Under the pieces are notes generated by a model. The model had not been told where the DNA came from and did not search any database. It saw only the letters and a program-made list of their open reading frames with translations. From DATFVJ01 sp963820395 (GTDB taxonomy: Bacteria; Actinomycetota; Actinomycetes; Streptosporangiales; Streptosporangiaceae), in the NCBI GenBank assembly GCA_963820395.1, contig CAWGAE010000029.1:115888-179887 (forward strand): a stretch of DNA of 64,000 nt, written 5' to 3'. Of this stretch, positions 35,891 to 44,538 are shown piece after piece. Position numbers and translations under genes: made by a program. Within the stretch, counting starts at the first letter, position 1; each line of letters begins with the position of its first letter.

Positions 35891-36628
35891 ATGGCCGGAG
35901 ACCTGAGCACGCCTCCGCTGGAGCCCCTGATGGCCCCCGCCGCGTCACTGACCGATCAGGCAGTCGCGGCGATTCGTCAGGCTGTGCGCAACGGCACACT
36001 GCAGCCCGGGCAGTTGTACTCGGCCTACCAGCTCGCCAGCTACCTCGGTGTGTCGCGGAGCCCGGTACGCGAGGCCCTGATGCGGCTCGCGGAGGCCGGC
36101 ATGGTGGCGTTCGAACGCAACCGCGGGTTCCGTATCGTGATCCCGGGGCCGCAGGAGATCGCCGAGATATTCCAGCTGCGCCTGCTGCTCGAGGTCCCGG
36201 CGGCCCGCGGGGCCGCCATGGCGGCGCCCGCAGGCCTGGTGGCCGGCCTGCGCGAGGAGCTCAAGCAGATGCGCGAGGCGGCACTTGACCACGACGAGGC
36301 GGTGTTCATGCGCCACGACCAGCGCCTGCACCGCCGGATCCTGGCCACGACGGGCAACAGCCGGATAGTTGGCATCGCGGACAATCTCAGGGACGCCACC
36401 CGCCTGCTTGGCGCCTCCACCGTGGACCGGTCACGCGACCTCGACGCCATCGCCGACGAGCATTTGCCGATCCTCGACGCCATCGCGGCCGCCGACGTGA
36501 CCGCGGCCGGCGAGGCGATGGCGCAGCATGTCTCCAACACTGGGAAGCTGCTCGTCGCGCAGGCAGTCGCGGAGGCCGACGGGCCGGTCAGCGCCGAAGA
36601 GCTCTGGGTGAACGTGGTATTACCCTGA
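35891..36628 (+). CDS. GntR family transcriptional regulator, FCD subfamily
   Basis: 245 residues. The winged HTH is at ~15-80 (LTDQAVAAIRQAVRNGTLQP, YQLASYLGVSRSPVREALMR). The C-terminal FCD domain is all-helical, with RHDQRLHRRIL and ADEHLPILDAI holding the Asp and His residues that usually bind a metal and a small carboxylate effector. The start ATG at 35891 excludes an upstream in-frame extension with no HTH character. It faces the lactonase operon across 98 bases, so it is the likely regulator of that operon, responding to a hydroxy or keto acid. Confidence 0.88.
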   Translation: MAGDLSTPPLEPLMAPAASLTDQAVAAIRQAVRNGTLQPGQLYSAYQLASYLGVSRSPVREALMRLAEAGMVAFERNRGFRIVIPGPQEIAEIFQLRLLLEVPAARGAAMAAPAGLVAGLREELKQMREAALDHDEAVFMRHDQRLHRRILATTGNSRIVGIADNLRDATRLLGASTVDRSRDLDAIADEHLPILDAIAAADVTAAGEAMAQHVSNTGKLLVAQAVAEADGPVSAEELWVNVVLP

Positions 36629-36820
36629 GCCGACACGACTCGTCTGCCGGCTTGCGCGTAAATCCCGGGATGCGCCGGGACCCGGACGTAGGCTCCGTTC
36701 AGCCGTACCCGTACCACCCCGGGTCGCGCACCACTACTTTAACGACCACTACCGTCACTGAACAAAGGCTGCGGCGGGCGGTCGACGGCAAACTCCGGCG
36801 ATCGGAAGGCACGGTTACGA

Positions 36821-38998
36821 GTGGATTCGCTGACCTCGTTCGTGATCAGGCACCGCCGGATCGTCGGCCTGATCTGGCTGGCGGCACTCGTGATCGGCGG
36901 ATATGCGTCCTCCACCCTCAGCAGCCAGCTGAGCCAGAGTTTCGAGATTCCCGGCACGCGCAGCGACGTCGCGGACGCCGCCATCGTCTCCCACTACCGC
37001 AGCGGCGGGAGCGAGACTCCACTGGTTCCGGTCGTCCGGCTGCCGCCTGGCGACACCGCCGAGCAGCCGAAAGTCGCTGGCATGCTTCGGGCCGGCTTCA
37101 GTGCCGTAGCGGCACTGGGCGGGCGTGACGGCGCGGTCACCAGGGTCGCCTCCCACGCCAATACGGGCGATCGCCGGTTTGTCTCCGCGGACGGCCGAAC
37201 GACCTTCGGTCTTGTCTTCACCCCTACCAACGGCAACCAGCTGCAGGACCCGGTCATCAAGCCTGCGGCCGCGGCGCAGGCACTCGCGGTGCACCTGCCG
37301 GCGGGGACACAGGTGCAGGTCACCGGAGTAACACCGCTGACAGGAGCCGGCGGATCGGCCGGCGGCGCCGGCGTGCTTGACGAGATCCTGATCGGCGCGC
37401 TCGGCGCGCTGGCCGTATTGGTCTTCGTCTTCGCCTCGTTCCTGGCACTCCTCCCGCTGGTCATCGCCGCGGTATCGGTGACCACAGCGTTCCTGGCGAT
37501 TCTCGGCCTCACCTATGTCACCAACATCAGTTTCATCGTGCAATTCCTGGTCGGTCTAATCGGGCTGGGCGTGGCGATCGACTATTCGCTGCTCCTTATC
37601 ACCCGATGGCGCGAGGAGCTCGCCCACGGCCACACCAACGAGACGGCGATCGAGCTGGCCATGTCGACGGCCGGACGGGCCATCGTCTTCAGCGGCGTCA
37701 CGGTCGCGCTCGGGCTGCTCGCCCTGATCGCACTGCCGATCCCGTTCATCCGCAGTATTGGGCTGGGCGGCATGCTGATCCCGCTGATCAGCGTGGCCGT
37801 CACGCTGACCCTGGTGCCGGCGGTGCTCGCCGGGGCGGGACGGCGGCTCGAGTGGCCCAGGCTGCGGCACGAGGATCTCCCCTCACGCGGGTGGACCGCG
37901 TGGGCGCGCCTGGTCGTCCGGCGCCGATGGATCGCGGCGGCCTGCGCCCTGATCGTCCTCTGCCTGCTCTGCGTCGCGGCCCTCGGGCTGCACGTTGGCG
38001 ACGCGAGCGTGAACTCGCTATCGCAGCAGGGACCCGCGCGCGCTGGCGTGGTAATGCTCGAGCGGGCTGGCATCCCGACGGGGGTCCTGACCCCTATTGA
38101 GGTCTTCGTGCCGAGGGGCGCAAACCCGGCGCGCGCCGTCGCGGCAACATCGCGCGTTCCTGGCATCCGCACGGCGGTGGCCCCGGCTGAGCCGACCTGG
38201 CGCAGGGACGGCACAGCGATGGTGGCTGTCCTCCCCGTGCCCGAGGGAGCCAGTCCGGCCGGCCAGGCGGCCGCCACCGCTGTGAGCAATGGTCTCGCCA
38301 CGGCATCGCCGACCGCACTCGTGGGCGGCTACGCCCCGGGGCTCGTCGACCAAGTCCACGCCCTCTACGGGGACTTCCCGTTTGTTCTTGCCATTCTGGC
38401 GCTCATCACGTTCATCTTGCTGGCACGCGCGTTCCGGTCGCTGCTGCTGGCAGTCAAGGCGGTCCTCGCGAATCTGCTGTCCGTCGGCGCCGCCTACGGC
38501 GTCCTGGTTCTCGTCTGGCAGGACGGGCACGGCTCGCAGGCGATCTGGGGCCTGCCGGCCACCGGCGCGATCACCGCCTGGATTCCGCTGTTCGTGTTCG
38601 CGTTCCTTTATGGCTTGTCGATGGACTATGAAGTCTTCCTGCTGACCCGGATACGAGAGGAATACGACCGGATAGGCTCGACCAACGAAGCGGTGATCAC
38701 GGGTATCGGACGGACCGGGCGCCTTGTCACCTCGGCCGCGCTGATCCTGTTCCTGGCCATGGCCGCGCTGGCGAGCGCTCCTTTCACGTTTTTGAAGATC
38801 TTCGCGACCGGAGTCGGCGCGGGGATCCTGCTCGACGCGACCGTCGTCAGGTCGCTGCTCGTCCCGGCTCTGGTTTCGCTGTTCGGCGGGTGGAACTGGT
38901 GGCTTCCGCCCTGGGCCGCAAAGCTCCTTCGGGTAGAGCCATCGGCCGCACAACCCGAGGATGCGGGCCCCCGCGTGGCTGCCACGACGTCATCGTAG
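36821..38998 (+). CDS. MmpL/RND-type transporter
   Basis: 725 residues, two six-helix halves each with a periplasmic loop. Half 1 has the first helix at ~10-30, loop ~35-180, then helices including ILIGALGALAVLVFVFASFL and a GLGVAIDYSLLLITRWREEL motif with the conserved Asp-Tyr pair. Half 2 repeats it (FAFLYGLSMDYEVFLLTRIR with SMDYEVFLLTR and a following REEYDRIGSTNEAV). MmpL proteins export lipids, siderophores or small molecules using the proton gradient. GTG at 36821 starts it, with GGAAGG 14 nt upstream. No polyketide or lipid genes are adjacent, so cargo is unknown. Confidence 0.9.
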   Translation: MDSLTSFVIRHRRIVGLIWLAALVIGGYASSTLSSQLSQSFEIPGTRSDVADAAIVSHYRSGGSETPLVPVVRLPPGDTAEQPKVAGMLRAGFSAVAALGGRDGAVTRVASHANTGDRRFVSADGRTTFGLVFTPTNGNQLQDPVIKPAAAAQALAVHLPAGTQVQVTGVTPLTGAGGSAGGAGVLDEILIGALGALAVLVFVFASFLALLPLVIAAVSVTTAFLAILGLTYVTNISFIVQFLVGLIGLGVAIDYSLLLITRWREELAHGHTNETAIELAMSTAGRAIVFSGVTVALGLLALIALPIPFIRSIGLGGMLIPLISVAVTLTLVPAVLAGAGRRLEWPRLRHEDLPSRGWTAWARLVVRRRWIAAACALIVLCLLCVAALGLHVGDASVNSLSQQGPARAGVVMLERAGIPTGVLTPIEVFVPRGANPARAVAATSRVPGIRTAVAPAEPTWRRDGTAMVAVLPVPEGASPAGQAAATAVSNGLATASPTALVGGYAPGLVDQVHALYGDFPFVLAILALITFILLARAFRSLLLAVKAVLANLLSVGAAYGVLVLVWQDGHGSQAIWGLPATGAITAWIPLFVFAFLYGLSMDYEVFLLTRIREEYDRIGSTNEAVITGIGRTGRLVTSAALILFLAMAALASAPFTFLKIFATGVGAGILLDATVVRSLLVPALVSLFGGWNWWLPPWAAKLLRVEPSAAQPEDAGPRVAATTSS

Positions 38999-39065
38999 CG
39001 CTGCGACGCTCTTGGTCACGGCGTCGCCCAGCTGAACCTCTCCAAGACATCTTGGTTACCGGCAC

Positions 39066-39875
39066 TCACTTCGACGTCGCCCCTGACACCGATCGGGAGG
39101 CCAGGTCCAGATCGACGACGATCGGCGCGTGGTCGGAGGGCGCCTTTCCCTTGCGGGCCTCACGGTCCACGTAAGCGTCCCGCACCGCCTCGGCCACCGC
39201 CGCGCTGGCGAGGACGAGGTCAATGCGCATGCCGAGCCCGCGGTGGAACGCTCCCGCCCGGTAGTCCCAGTAGGTGAACGGCTGCGGGCCCTTGAGCGGC
39301 CGCGGGCGTATGTCGGTGAGCCCGATCCGCAGCAGAGCACTCAGCGCCTGTCTTTCCGGCGGGCTGACGTGGGTGGCGCCGGTGAAGGCCGCCGGATCCC
39401 AAACGTCGTCATCGGTCGGCGCGACGTTGAAGTCCCCGCAGACCGCGAGCGGCGGGGTTGCGCGGGCCTGCGCCGACAGGGCATTGCGCAGCGCCGCGAG
39501 CCACTCGAGCTTGTAGGCGAACTGAGAGCTGTCGAGCGACCGGCCGTTGGGCACGTACACCGACCACACACGCACGCCGTGGCAGGTTGCCGCGATAGCC
39601 CTGGCCTGCGTGGCGGGGGAGCCGGGTTCACCGGGGAACCCGCGGCACACCTCTTCGATCCCTGCCCGGGACAAAATGGCGACCCCGTTCCAGCGACCAT
39701 TCCCGTGCGCGGCTACGGCATACCCAAGCTCGCCGATCTCCGCATTCGGGAACGCGTCCGCTGAGGTCTTGGTCTCCTGCAGGCAGAGGACATCGGGCCG
39801 GACTTCTGCCAGCCATTCCAGCAATCGGGGCAGCCGGGCGTGCACGGAATTGACGTTCCACGTGGCGAGCCGCAT
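39066..39875 (-). CDS. xth: exodeoxyribonuclease III
   Basis: 269 residues, the normal length. ExoIII cleaves abasic sites and removes 3' blocks in base excision repair. Diagnostic motifs appear in order: ATWNVNSVHARLPRLLEWL, LCLQETKTSADAFP (metal Glu), WSVYVPNGR, AVCGDFNVAPTDDDVWDP, FTYWDYRAGAFHRGLGMRID and SDHAPIVVDLDL (catalytic His). The ATG at 39875 begins right at the fold, so the upstream in-frame extension to 40100 is rejected. It is convergent with the MmpL gene, 67 bases apart. Confidence 0.93.
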   Translation of the reverse strand: MRLATWNVNSVHARLPRLLEWLAEVRPDVLCLQETKTSADAFPNAEIGELGYAVAAHGNGRWNGVAILSRAGIEEVCRGFPGEPGSPATQARAIAATCHGVRVWSVYVPNGRSLDSSQFAYKLEWLAALRNALSAQARATPPLAVCGDFNVAPTDDDVWDPAAFTGATHVSPPERQALSALLRIGLTDIRPRPLKGPQPFTYWDYRAGAFHRGLGMRIDLVLASAAVAEAVRDAYVDREARKGKAPSDHAPIVVDLDLASRSVSGATSK

Positions 39876-40222
39876 GACCACAGCATGGCCGGCCGGCGGC
39901 GGGGTCGCGCACCTGGGCATTTGCCTGCGCGCGGAACCGTCGTAGACGCCAGGGGCGACAGCACCGTCCAGACCATCTACCGCGCCTACGTCACGGACGC
40001 GGCGAGTCCGCCCCGGTGTGCGGCCCGGTGTGCGGCCGGGTGGGACGGTTACGCGGTGCCGGTGCGGGGCCTGGGAACACCCGGCACCAGCCCGCCGCAC
40101 GTGACTCTGCTGTCGTTATGAACGACAATCAGGTCAGCCCGGTCCGCGTCCGCAGATATACATAGGATGAGTGTTTGTCTGAGGCGGGCGCCATTTGGTC
40201 CCCAAGGTCTGGAGGCAGGCCG
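39876..40222. other. intergenic, no gene recognised
   Basis: 347 bases between divergent genes. GTGTGCGGCC is directly repeated at 40017-40036. A ribosome binding site (GGAGGCAGGCCG) lies at the right edge for the following gene. No other structure was noted. Confidence 0.3.
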
Positions 40223-40504
40223 ATGATATACAGCCTCAGCCCGGTCACAGCCTGGACGGCAGCCGTGACGTCCGCGTCGTCGAGTTTTTCCATCTCGGAC
40301 GCGATTTCGCTGTTCGTCCTCGTCGCCGTGATCGCCCTGGTGGTGGTGGTCGTGCTCGGCATGCGCCCGCGGCGCTCGCAGGGCACGTTGTCAGCACACA
40401 CAGCCGAGATCAAGAGGGCCGCCGCCGCGGACGTCGCGGCGGTCGAGGAGGACGACAAGTTTGTCCGCTCGGATGCCCCGGGACGCGATGAGGACGAACT
40501 TTAA
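40223..40504 (+). CDS. small single-pass membrane protein
   Basis: 93 residues. GGAGG is placed 7 nt before the ATG at 40223, so the longer upstream open frame is rejected. One strongly hydrophobic helix (ISLFVLVAVIALVVVVVLGM, ~30-50) is followed by an Arg/Lys patch and a C-terminal acidic tail (DVAAVEEDDKFVRSDAPGRD). Topology is probably N-out, C-in. No family recognised. Confidence 0.6.
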   Translation: MIYSLSPVTAWTAAVTSASSSFSISDAISLFVLVAVIALVVVVVLGMRPRRSQGTLSAHTAEIKRAAAADVAAVEEDDKFVRSDAPGRDEDEL

Positions 40505-40910
40505 CGCCGTCCCTGGCGCGCGGATGGCAAGCTGGCGAGTGCCGCCTTTGCGCTCGGGGCCCCAGCGGTTGCGGCCGCCCCGCCGCACAAGGCCGCCGAA
40601 CTTGTCAGTTTGCTCACGCAGCGGTCGGCGGCCAGTACCCGCGCGGCCGGCACCGCGACTGCCCGGTACCTGAGCCGAATCCCGGAACGGGTCTAATAAT
40701 CCTGTAACGGGCCTAGCAGAAGTACGTGGGTGCACACGAGCGTTACCGGGCTCGGTCCGCCGCACTAGCGCGGAAGCGGCAACGGACCCGGCGGGACCAG
40801 AGCCACGGCAGCCGTGGGGCAGCGGCGCGCGGGCATCGTTGGTACGTCCGCGATCCAGCCGCCGGGCGCGCGGCTATACCGGCCGGACATGCTGATCGCG
40901 GGAGGTGGCT
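40505..40910. other. intergenic, possible decayed coding stretch
   Basis: A plus-strand frame reads LASAAFALGAPAVAAAPPHK and on to a stop near 40694 with coding-like composition but no start or ribosome binding site, so it may be a gene fragment. Nothing else is recognisable. Confidence 0.25.
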
Positions 40911-41066
40911 ATGGAAGATCTCAGGTACAAGATGATCATAGCGCTAAATGCCGCGGACCTCGACAGCCCCATATGCGAGCAGGCGGCGGAGATCTGCGCC
41001 GAGATTGCCGAACAGCGCTGGGCAGACTACACCACCCTCGCAAACGCCCGCAGTTTGGCAACCTAG
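40911..41066 (+). CDS. very small hypothetical protein (51 aa)
   Basis: The ATG follows GCGGGAGGTGGCT, a very good ribosome binding site. The 51-residue product is an amphipathic helix-rich peptide (AAEICAEIAEQRWADYTTLA near the C-terminus; two Cys), charged overall, with no signal peptide. Composition and site quality support translation. No homologue is known to me; a regulatory or toxin/antitoxin-type role would be speculation. Confidence 0.5.
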   Translation: MEDLRYKMIIALNAADLDSPICEQAAEICAEIAEQRWADYTTLANARSLAT

Positions 41067-41257
41067 CCCTGACTTTTACCCTGACCCCCTTGCGTGACTG
41101 TTCCCGCAGGCCGGTAGTGGGTCAGTTTGAACGTGGGCCGACACACCGGCTGGTTTGTACGAACAGGGATTTAAGTGAACGACATTCCTTCTCGCCTAGC
41201 TTCTGCCACACTCAGACGTCATGTAGCCGTGAGCGGAACTCACACAAGGATATGATC

Positions 41258-41569
41258 ATGAGTTTCAAAGCAAGAGCTGCCAAGGTCGCAGGTGTCGGCG
41301 CACTGGTACTGGCATGTGCTGGCGGGCTAGCACCTGCGGCTGGAGCTGCAGTGACACCAGGACCAGGACCAGGACCAGGGCCAGGAGATCACGGCAACAG
41401 CCAGGACAACGGTTACGGCGGTTACGGCGGTTACGGCGGTTACGGCGGTTACGGCGGTTACGGCGGTTACGGCAACGATCATGGCCGACGTCACTGCCGC
41501 TGGGAGCGGATACACCACCATCACCACACCCACTGGATCAGGGTATGCTATCGGGACCATCATCACTGA
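41258..41569 (+). CDS. secreted Gly/Tyr-repeat protein with His-rich C-terminus
   Basis: 103 residues. AAGGA lies 7 nt before the ATG at 41258. The signal peptide covers about 1-30 (AAKVAGVGALVLACAGGLAP). A PGPGPGPGPG run and six GGY tripeptides, coded by a 9-bp tandem unit GGTTACGGC, follow. The C-terminus is HHHHHTHWIRVCYRDHHH-like, with eleven His in 22 residues, so metal binding is plausible. A hairpin terminator follows the stop. The protein is probably extracellular; the function is unknown. Confidence 0.72.
   Translation: MSFKARAAKVAGVGALVLACAGGLAPAAGAAVTPGPGPGPGPGDHGNSQDNGYGGYGGYGGYGGYGGYGGYGNDHGRRHCRWERIHHHHHTHWIRVCYRDHHH
41418..41471. repeat. six 9-bp repeats coding GGY
   Basis: GGTTACGGC is repeated six times without change inside the secreted-protein gene. 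The perfect identity at the DNA level suggests recent expansion. Confidence 0.9.
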
Positions 41570-41579
41570 TCACGTAGCC

Positions 41580-41632
41580 AAAGCCTGCAAACCTGTCCTG
41601 GTTCGGGGATGGTGTGCAGGCTTTCACTTTGT
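41580..41632 (+). terminator. rho-independent terminator-like hairpin
   Basis: AAAGCCTGCA pairs perfectly with TGCAGGCTTT (41580-41589 with 41615-41624) across a 25-nt loop and is followed by CACTTTGTT. It starts 10 nt after the stop of the Gly/Tyr-repeat gene. Confidence 0.6.
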
Positions 41633-42343
41633 TAGAGCACCTCATCAGGATGCGAGGCGGGCCGCGTCGTGGCAATGATGCAGCGGGCTGCGGGAGATGG
41701 CGGCAACGCAGGCTTGAGGACGCGATACGCGCGATGACCTTGGCGCGTTTACCTGGCAAGCCCGGCGTCAGTCAGGAGACCGCCCGCCCGTGCCGTAGAC
41801 CGTGCTGCGGCAGTGGGCCTTCATGATCGTTAGGTAGCGGAGATGGTAGCCAATACCGACAGATGTTGAGCCAAATTCAGCATCATCCAACTTGCATAGA
41901 TCCAGGTAGATGGCACGTCAGGCATCAACCAGCACCACAAAGCAGCACTGGATTTGCGACCCCAAGGCTAAGTTGCCCAACGGGAACCTGAAGATCTACT
42001 CGATGGGGCCAAACGCCCAGCCGAAGGTCAACGCCTCCACCTGCGCAGTCACATAGACCAGCACGGGCGCCAACACCAGACGGGGCGGGACCGGCTTTAC
42101 AAGGGGGCTACCGGGCGCGGCACGTCCAAAATCGTATTCCCCGGCACGCTGCCCCGCCCGGCGAACCAGCAAATGCAACATGCCGGACCGCCAGTCCCGG
42201 TGATGGCGAAGGGAATCTAGTTTTGATGTCGAGATCAGGTTGCCCGGCAAGGCTGGGGATAGCGAATCTGCGGCCAATCCAGATCGGAGCCGTTACCGTG
42301 GGGATCTAGGTGAACCGGGGTCCGGCACGGGTAGGGGGTCGTC
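41633..42343. other. intergenic, gene debris
   Basis: 711 bases with lower GC than the surroundings in part. An open frame at 41911-42057 (MARQASTSTTKQHWICDPKA start) and one on the minus strand at 41996-42277 overlap each other; neither has a ribosome binding site or known motif. Likely remnants or non-coding. Confidence 0.25.
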
Positions 42344-43003
42344 ATGCCCACGAGTCGAAGAGATCGGAAATCTACTGCTTGGGGTGGGGCACGCGCGTTA
42401 CGCGGAATCTCCGTTCTTGCGGTTGTTGCGGCCGGGACCCTGCTCACCGCTTGCGGGAGCGGGAGCCAATCACCCACCGTCGCAGCCACGTCAGGCGCGC
42501 CCGCGTCGGCTGAGAGCACGGTAACGAACTTCATCGGGAAGGGGCTACAGACCGCCCAGGATGACGCGCAGGCTGCCGGGTTCCCCAACCTCACGAGCCA
42601 CGATGCGAGCGGGCGAGCGCGTCACCAAATCCTTGACCGTAACTGGAAGGTCTGCTTCCAGTCGCCTGTGGCTGGTTCGTCGGTTAGCCGTGACACCACG
42701 ATCGATTTCGGCGTAGTCAAGCTTGAGGAGACCTGCCCAGCCGCCGACCAGGGCACTCAATCACCCTCGTCAGCATCAGAGGGCCAAGGCATGCCGAATC
42801 TCGTCGGCAAGAGCCTGAACGTGGCCACGGGCTCGCTGCCGTCCGGCACGAGTATCACTTCCAAGGACGTCAGTGGTCGCGGTCGCTTGATCATCGTCAA
42901 GAGCAACTGGAAGGTCTGCACGCAGCACCCCAGACCCGGCGCACAGTTCAACGGTCAGCCCGTTAGCCTGGGCGTGGTGAAGTTCGGAGAATCCTGCCCG
43001 TAA
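42344..43003 (+). CDS. PASTA-like lipoprotein
   Basis: 219 residues. A lipoprotein signal has the lipobox LLTAC with the lipidated Cys at 37. Two PASTA-like repeats follow: the first at ~60-130 (VTNFIGKGLQTAQDDAQAAG, WKVCFQSPVAGSSV) and the second at ~148-219 (MPNLVGKSLNVATGSL, WKVCTQHPRPGAQF). Each ends in a paired Cys (EETCP, GESCP) that probably forms a disulfide. In serine/threonine kinases such domains sense peptidoglycan or muropeptides; here they are anchored alone at the outer membrane leaflet of the cell membrane, so a wall-binding role is inferred. Confidence 0.82.
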   Translation: MPTSRRDRKSTAWGGARALRGISVLAVVAAGTLLTACGSGSQSPTVAATSGAPASAESTVTNFIGKGLQTAQDDAQAAGFPNLTSHDASGRARHQILDRNWKVCFQSPVAGSSVSRDTTIDFGVVKLEETCPAADQGTQSPSSASEGQGMPNLVGKSLNVATGSLPSGTSITSKDVSGRGRLIIVKSNWKVCTQHPRPGAQFNGQPVSLGVVKFGESCP

Positions 43004-43093
43004 CACCGATGACTTACCTCGCAGTCGGACCCGCAGCGCGCCCGAGCACCCCCAGCCCAGGCGCACGCCGCGGCGTCGAGGAGCTGCTCTCCA

Positions 43094-43513
43094 TGCCGAC
43101 GATTGACAACGTTGACTTCGCGGTGTGCGCCGGCCCGGAGACGCACCATTACACGAGGAAGAATGTCGGCGCCATGGAAGGATGCCCGTTCGACGGGACC
43201 GCCCTGAGCACGCCGGCCACCCTGGGGCGACATCACTGGCTTCAAGCAGACCGCGATCTGGTACGAGGATCTCCGTGCCTCGATGGAGGCGTACGGGCAG
43301 GCCAGCCCGGTATGCGTGATCGACGGCGTGATCCACAACGGGTGCATGCGGTTGACAGTGGCTCATGACCTCGGTTGGGAGTGGCTGACCGTAACCGATG
43401 ACGTCACCGCGTCCTTCGGCCCTGCCGACCTCCCAGGAGGCGTGCCATGGCGTTGGCCTCCTGCTCCCGATGAGTCTTCGGGTCCCCGTCGCTCCCCCGC
43501 CACCGTCACTTAG
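43094..43513 (+). pseudogene. frameshifted hypothetical gene
   Basis: The first frame reads MPTIDNVDFAVCAGPETHHY and then RKNVGAMEGCPFDGTALSTP; just after about 43219 the neighbouring frame carries on as WGDITGFKQTAIWYEDLRAS, then QASPVCVIDGVIHNGCMRLT and GWEWLTVTDDV. Both halves have coding character, and the break lies in a GC run. The product would be ~130 residues with several Cys. No family recognised. Insertion error or true decay cannot be separated. Confidence 0.4.
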
Positions 43514-43616
43514 AGTAACAACATTCGTCTGCCTGCTAGGACGGCCTCATAGCGTCGCTCACGTCTGAGTGTCTCCCGTCTCCGCACACCGTTTTCCGCG
43601 CCGGGGAGAAATCTCC

Positions 43617-43826
43617 ATGCGTGCATCACGTAGGCCTTTCAGCTACCTCGGGACCGAGGTGGACAGGTGTCCGTACTGCCGCATGACGTATGACGCAATC
43701 GCCCGGTGCCGAACGATGTCCGGCCATTGTGAAACGACCCCAGAGCACCTGGTCCAGCACGAGGCAGATCTCGCCCGGCGCGACAAAGATAAAGCCCGCC
43801 TGGCCGCCAGCCGCCAGAAGCCGTAG
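43617..43826 (+). CDS. small Cys-containing hypothetical protein
   Basis: 69 residues. GGGGAG lies 7-8 nt before the ATG at 43617. RCPYCRMTYDAIARC and a later MSGHCETTPEHLVQHE give a C-x2-C...C-x-C/H arrangement that could bind zinc, followed by a basic helix (EADLARRDKDKARLAASRQK). It looks like a small zinc-finger or DNA-binding-type protein. Family not recognised. Confidence 0.5.
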   Translation: MRASRRPFSYLGTEVDRCPYCRMTYDAIARCRTMSGHCETTPEHLVQHEADLARRDKDKARLAASRQKP

Positions 43827-44538
43827 ACGCACCGTATAAGGCTCTGAGAGGCACATCACGGCGCGAATAGCGCCTGGACGCATAAGTACCCACCCCACCG
43901 TGATCACAGTCGTAGGGCGTGGTTAGCCACGCCCAAGAACGACTTCAAGCGCGAAACAACACCCGCAGAACGTGATGGCCTGGTCAGGCGACCCCAGGAG
44001 CTTGGTCTAGCTTCAGTTTGACGCAGTCACATCTGCTGGCTGAGGGTGCCCAGGTCGGTGATCTCGTTCGGCCTGGTGGAAGCCCGCGAGGCCCTGGCCC
44101 CCCTGCCTGCCGCCGAATGAGACGTGCCGGTTAGCCGCCTACGCCGTGGAGCCGGACAGTGCTTTGACCTCCCCGCCGAGGGCATCACATCCTCGCCGGG
44201 TTCGTTCTCCGGTATCTACCATGACAAGCATGACGAGCCGGCCGCGCCCGAACATGATCACCAGCGCTTCGTGGTGTAATGACCACAAACGTTGAGCAGC
44301 ACTGCGCGCAGCTGCACATCACCGCGACCGCGCCCGTCATTGCTTTCGCCGGGGTCGCCGCTCGCGAGCGGGCGCGCATGAGCGCCGCGGCTGAGCGGCC
44401 CACGGACGAGCGGCCCACGGACGAGCGGCCCACGGACGAGCGGCCCACGGACGAGCGGCCCACGGACGAGCGGGCGCGCGCAAGCGGCCCACGGACGAGT
44501 GGCATGGATCCGATCTCCCCCGGAGGGACAGCTGCCAG
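43827..44538. other. intergenic, gene debris plus repeat
   Basis: 712 bases. The plus-strand stretch ending at 44279 reads CFDLPAEGITSSPGSFSGIY and HDEPAAPEHDHQRFVV with no start, so it is probably the tail of a lost gene. The 15-bp tandem array at 44393-44467 follows. The start of the pirin gene has a CAGATGACTGAGATG context. Confidence 0.35.
44393..44467. repeat. five identical 15-bp tandem repeats
   Basis: GAGCGGCCCACGGAC is repeated five times exactly, with a sixth degenerate copy at about 44484-44500. As the unit is a multiple of three, open frames run through it on both strands but no start signal supports a gene. It lies ~70 nt before the pirin start. Confidence 0.92.

Noticed and set aside
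39042..39055. Hairpin CCAAGA-CA-TCTTGG between convergent genes
   Set aside because: A two-base loop and no T-tract make it a poor terminator.
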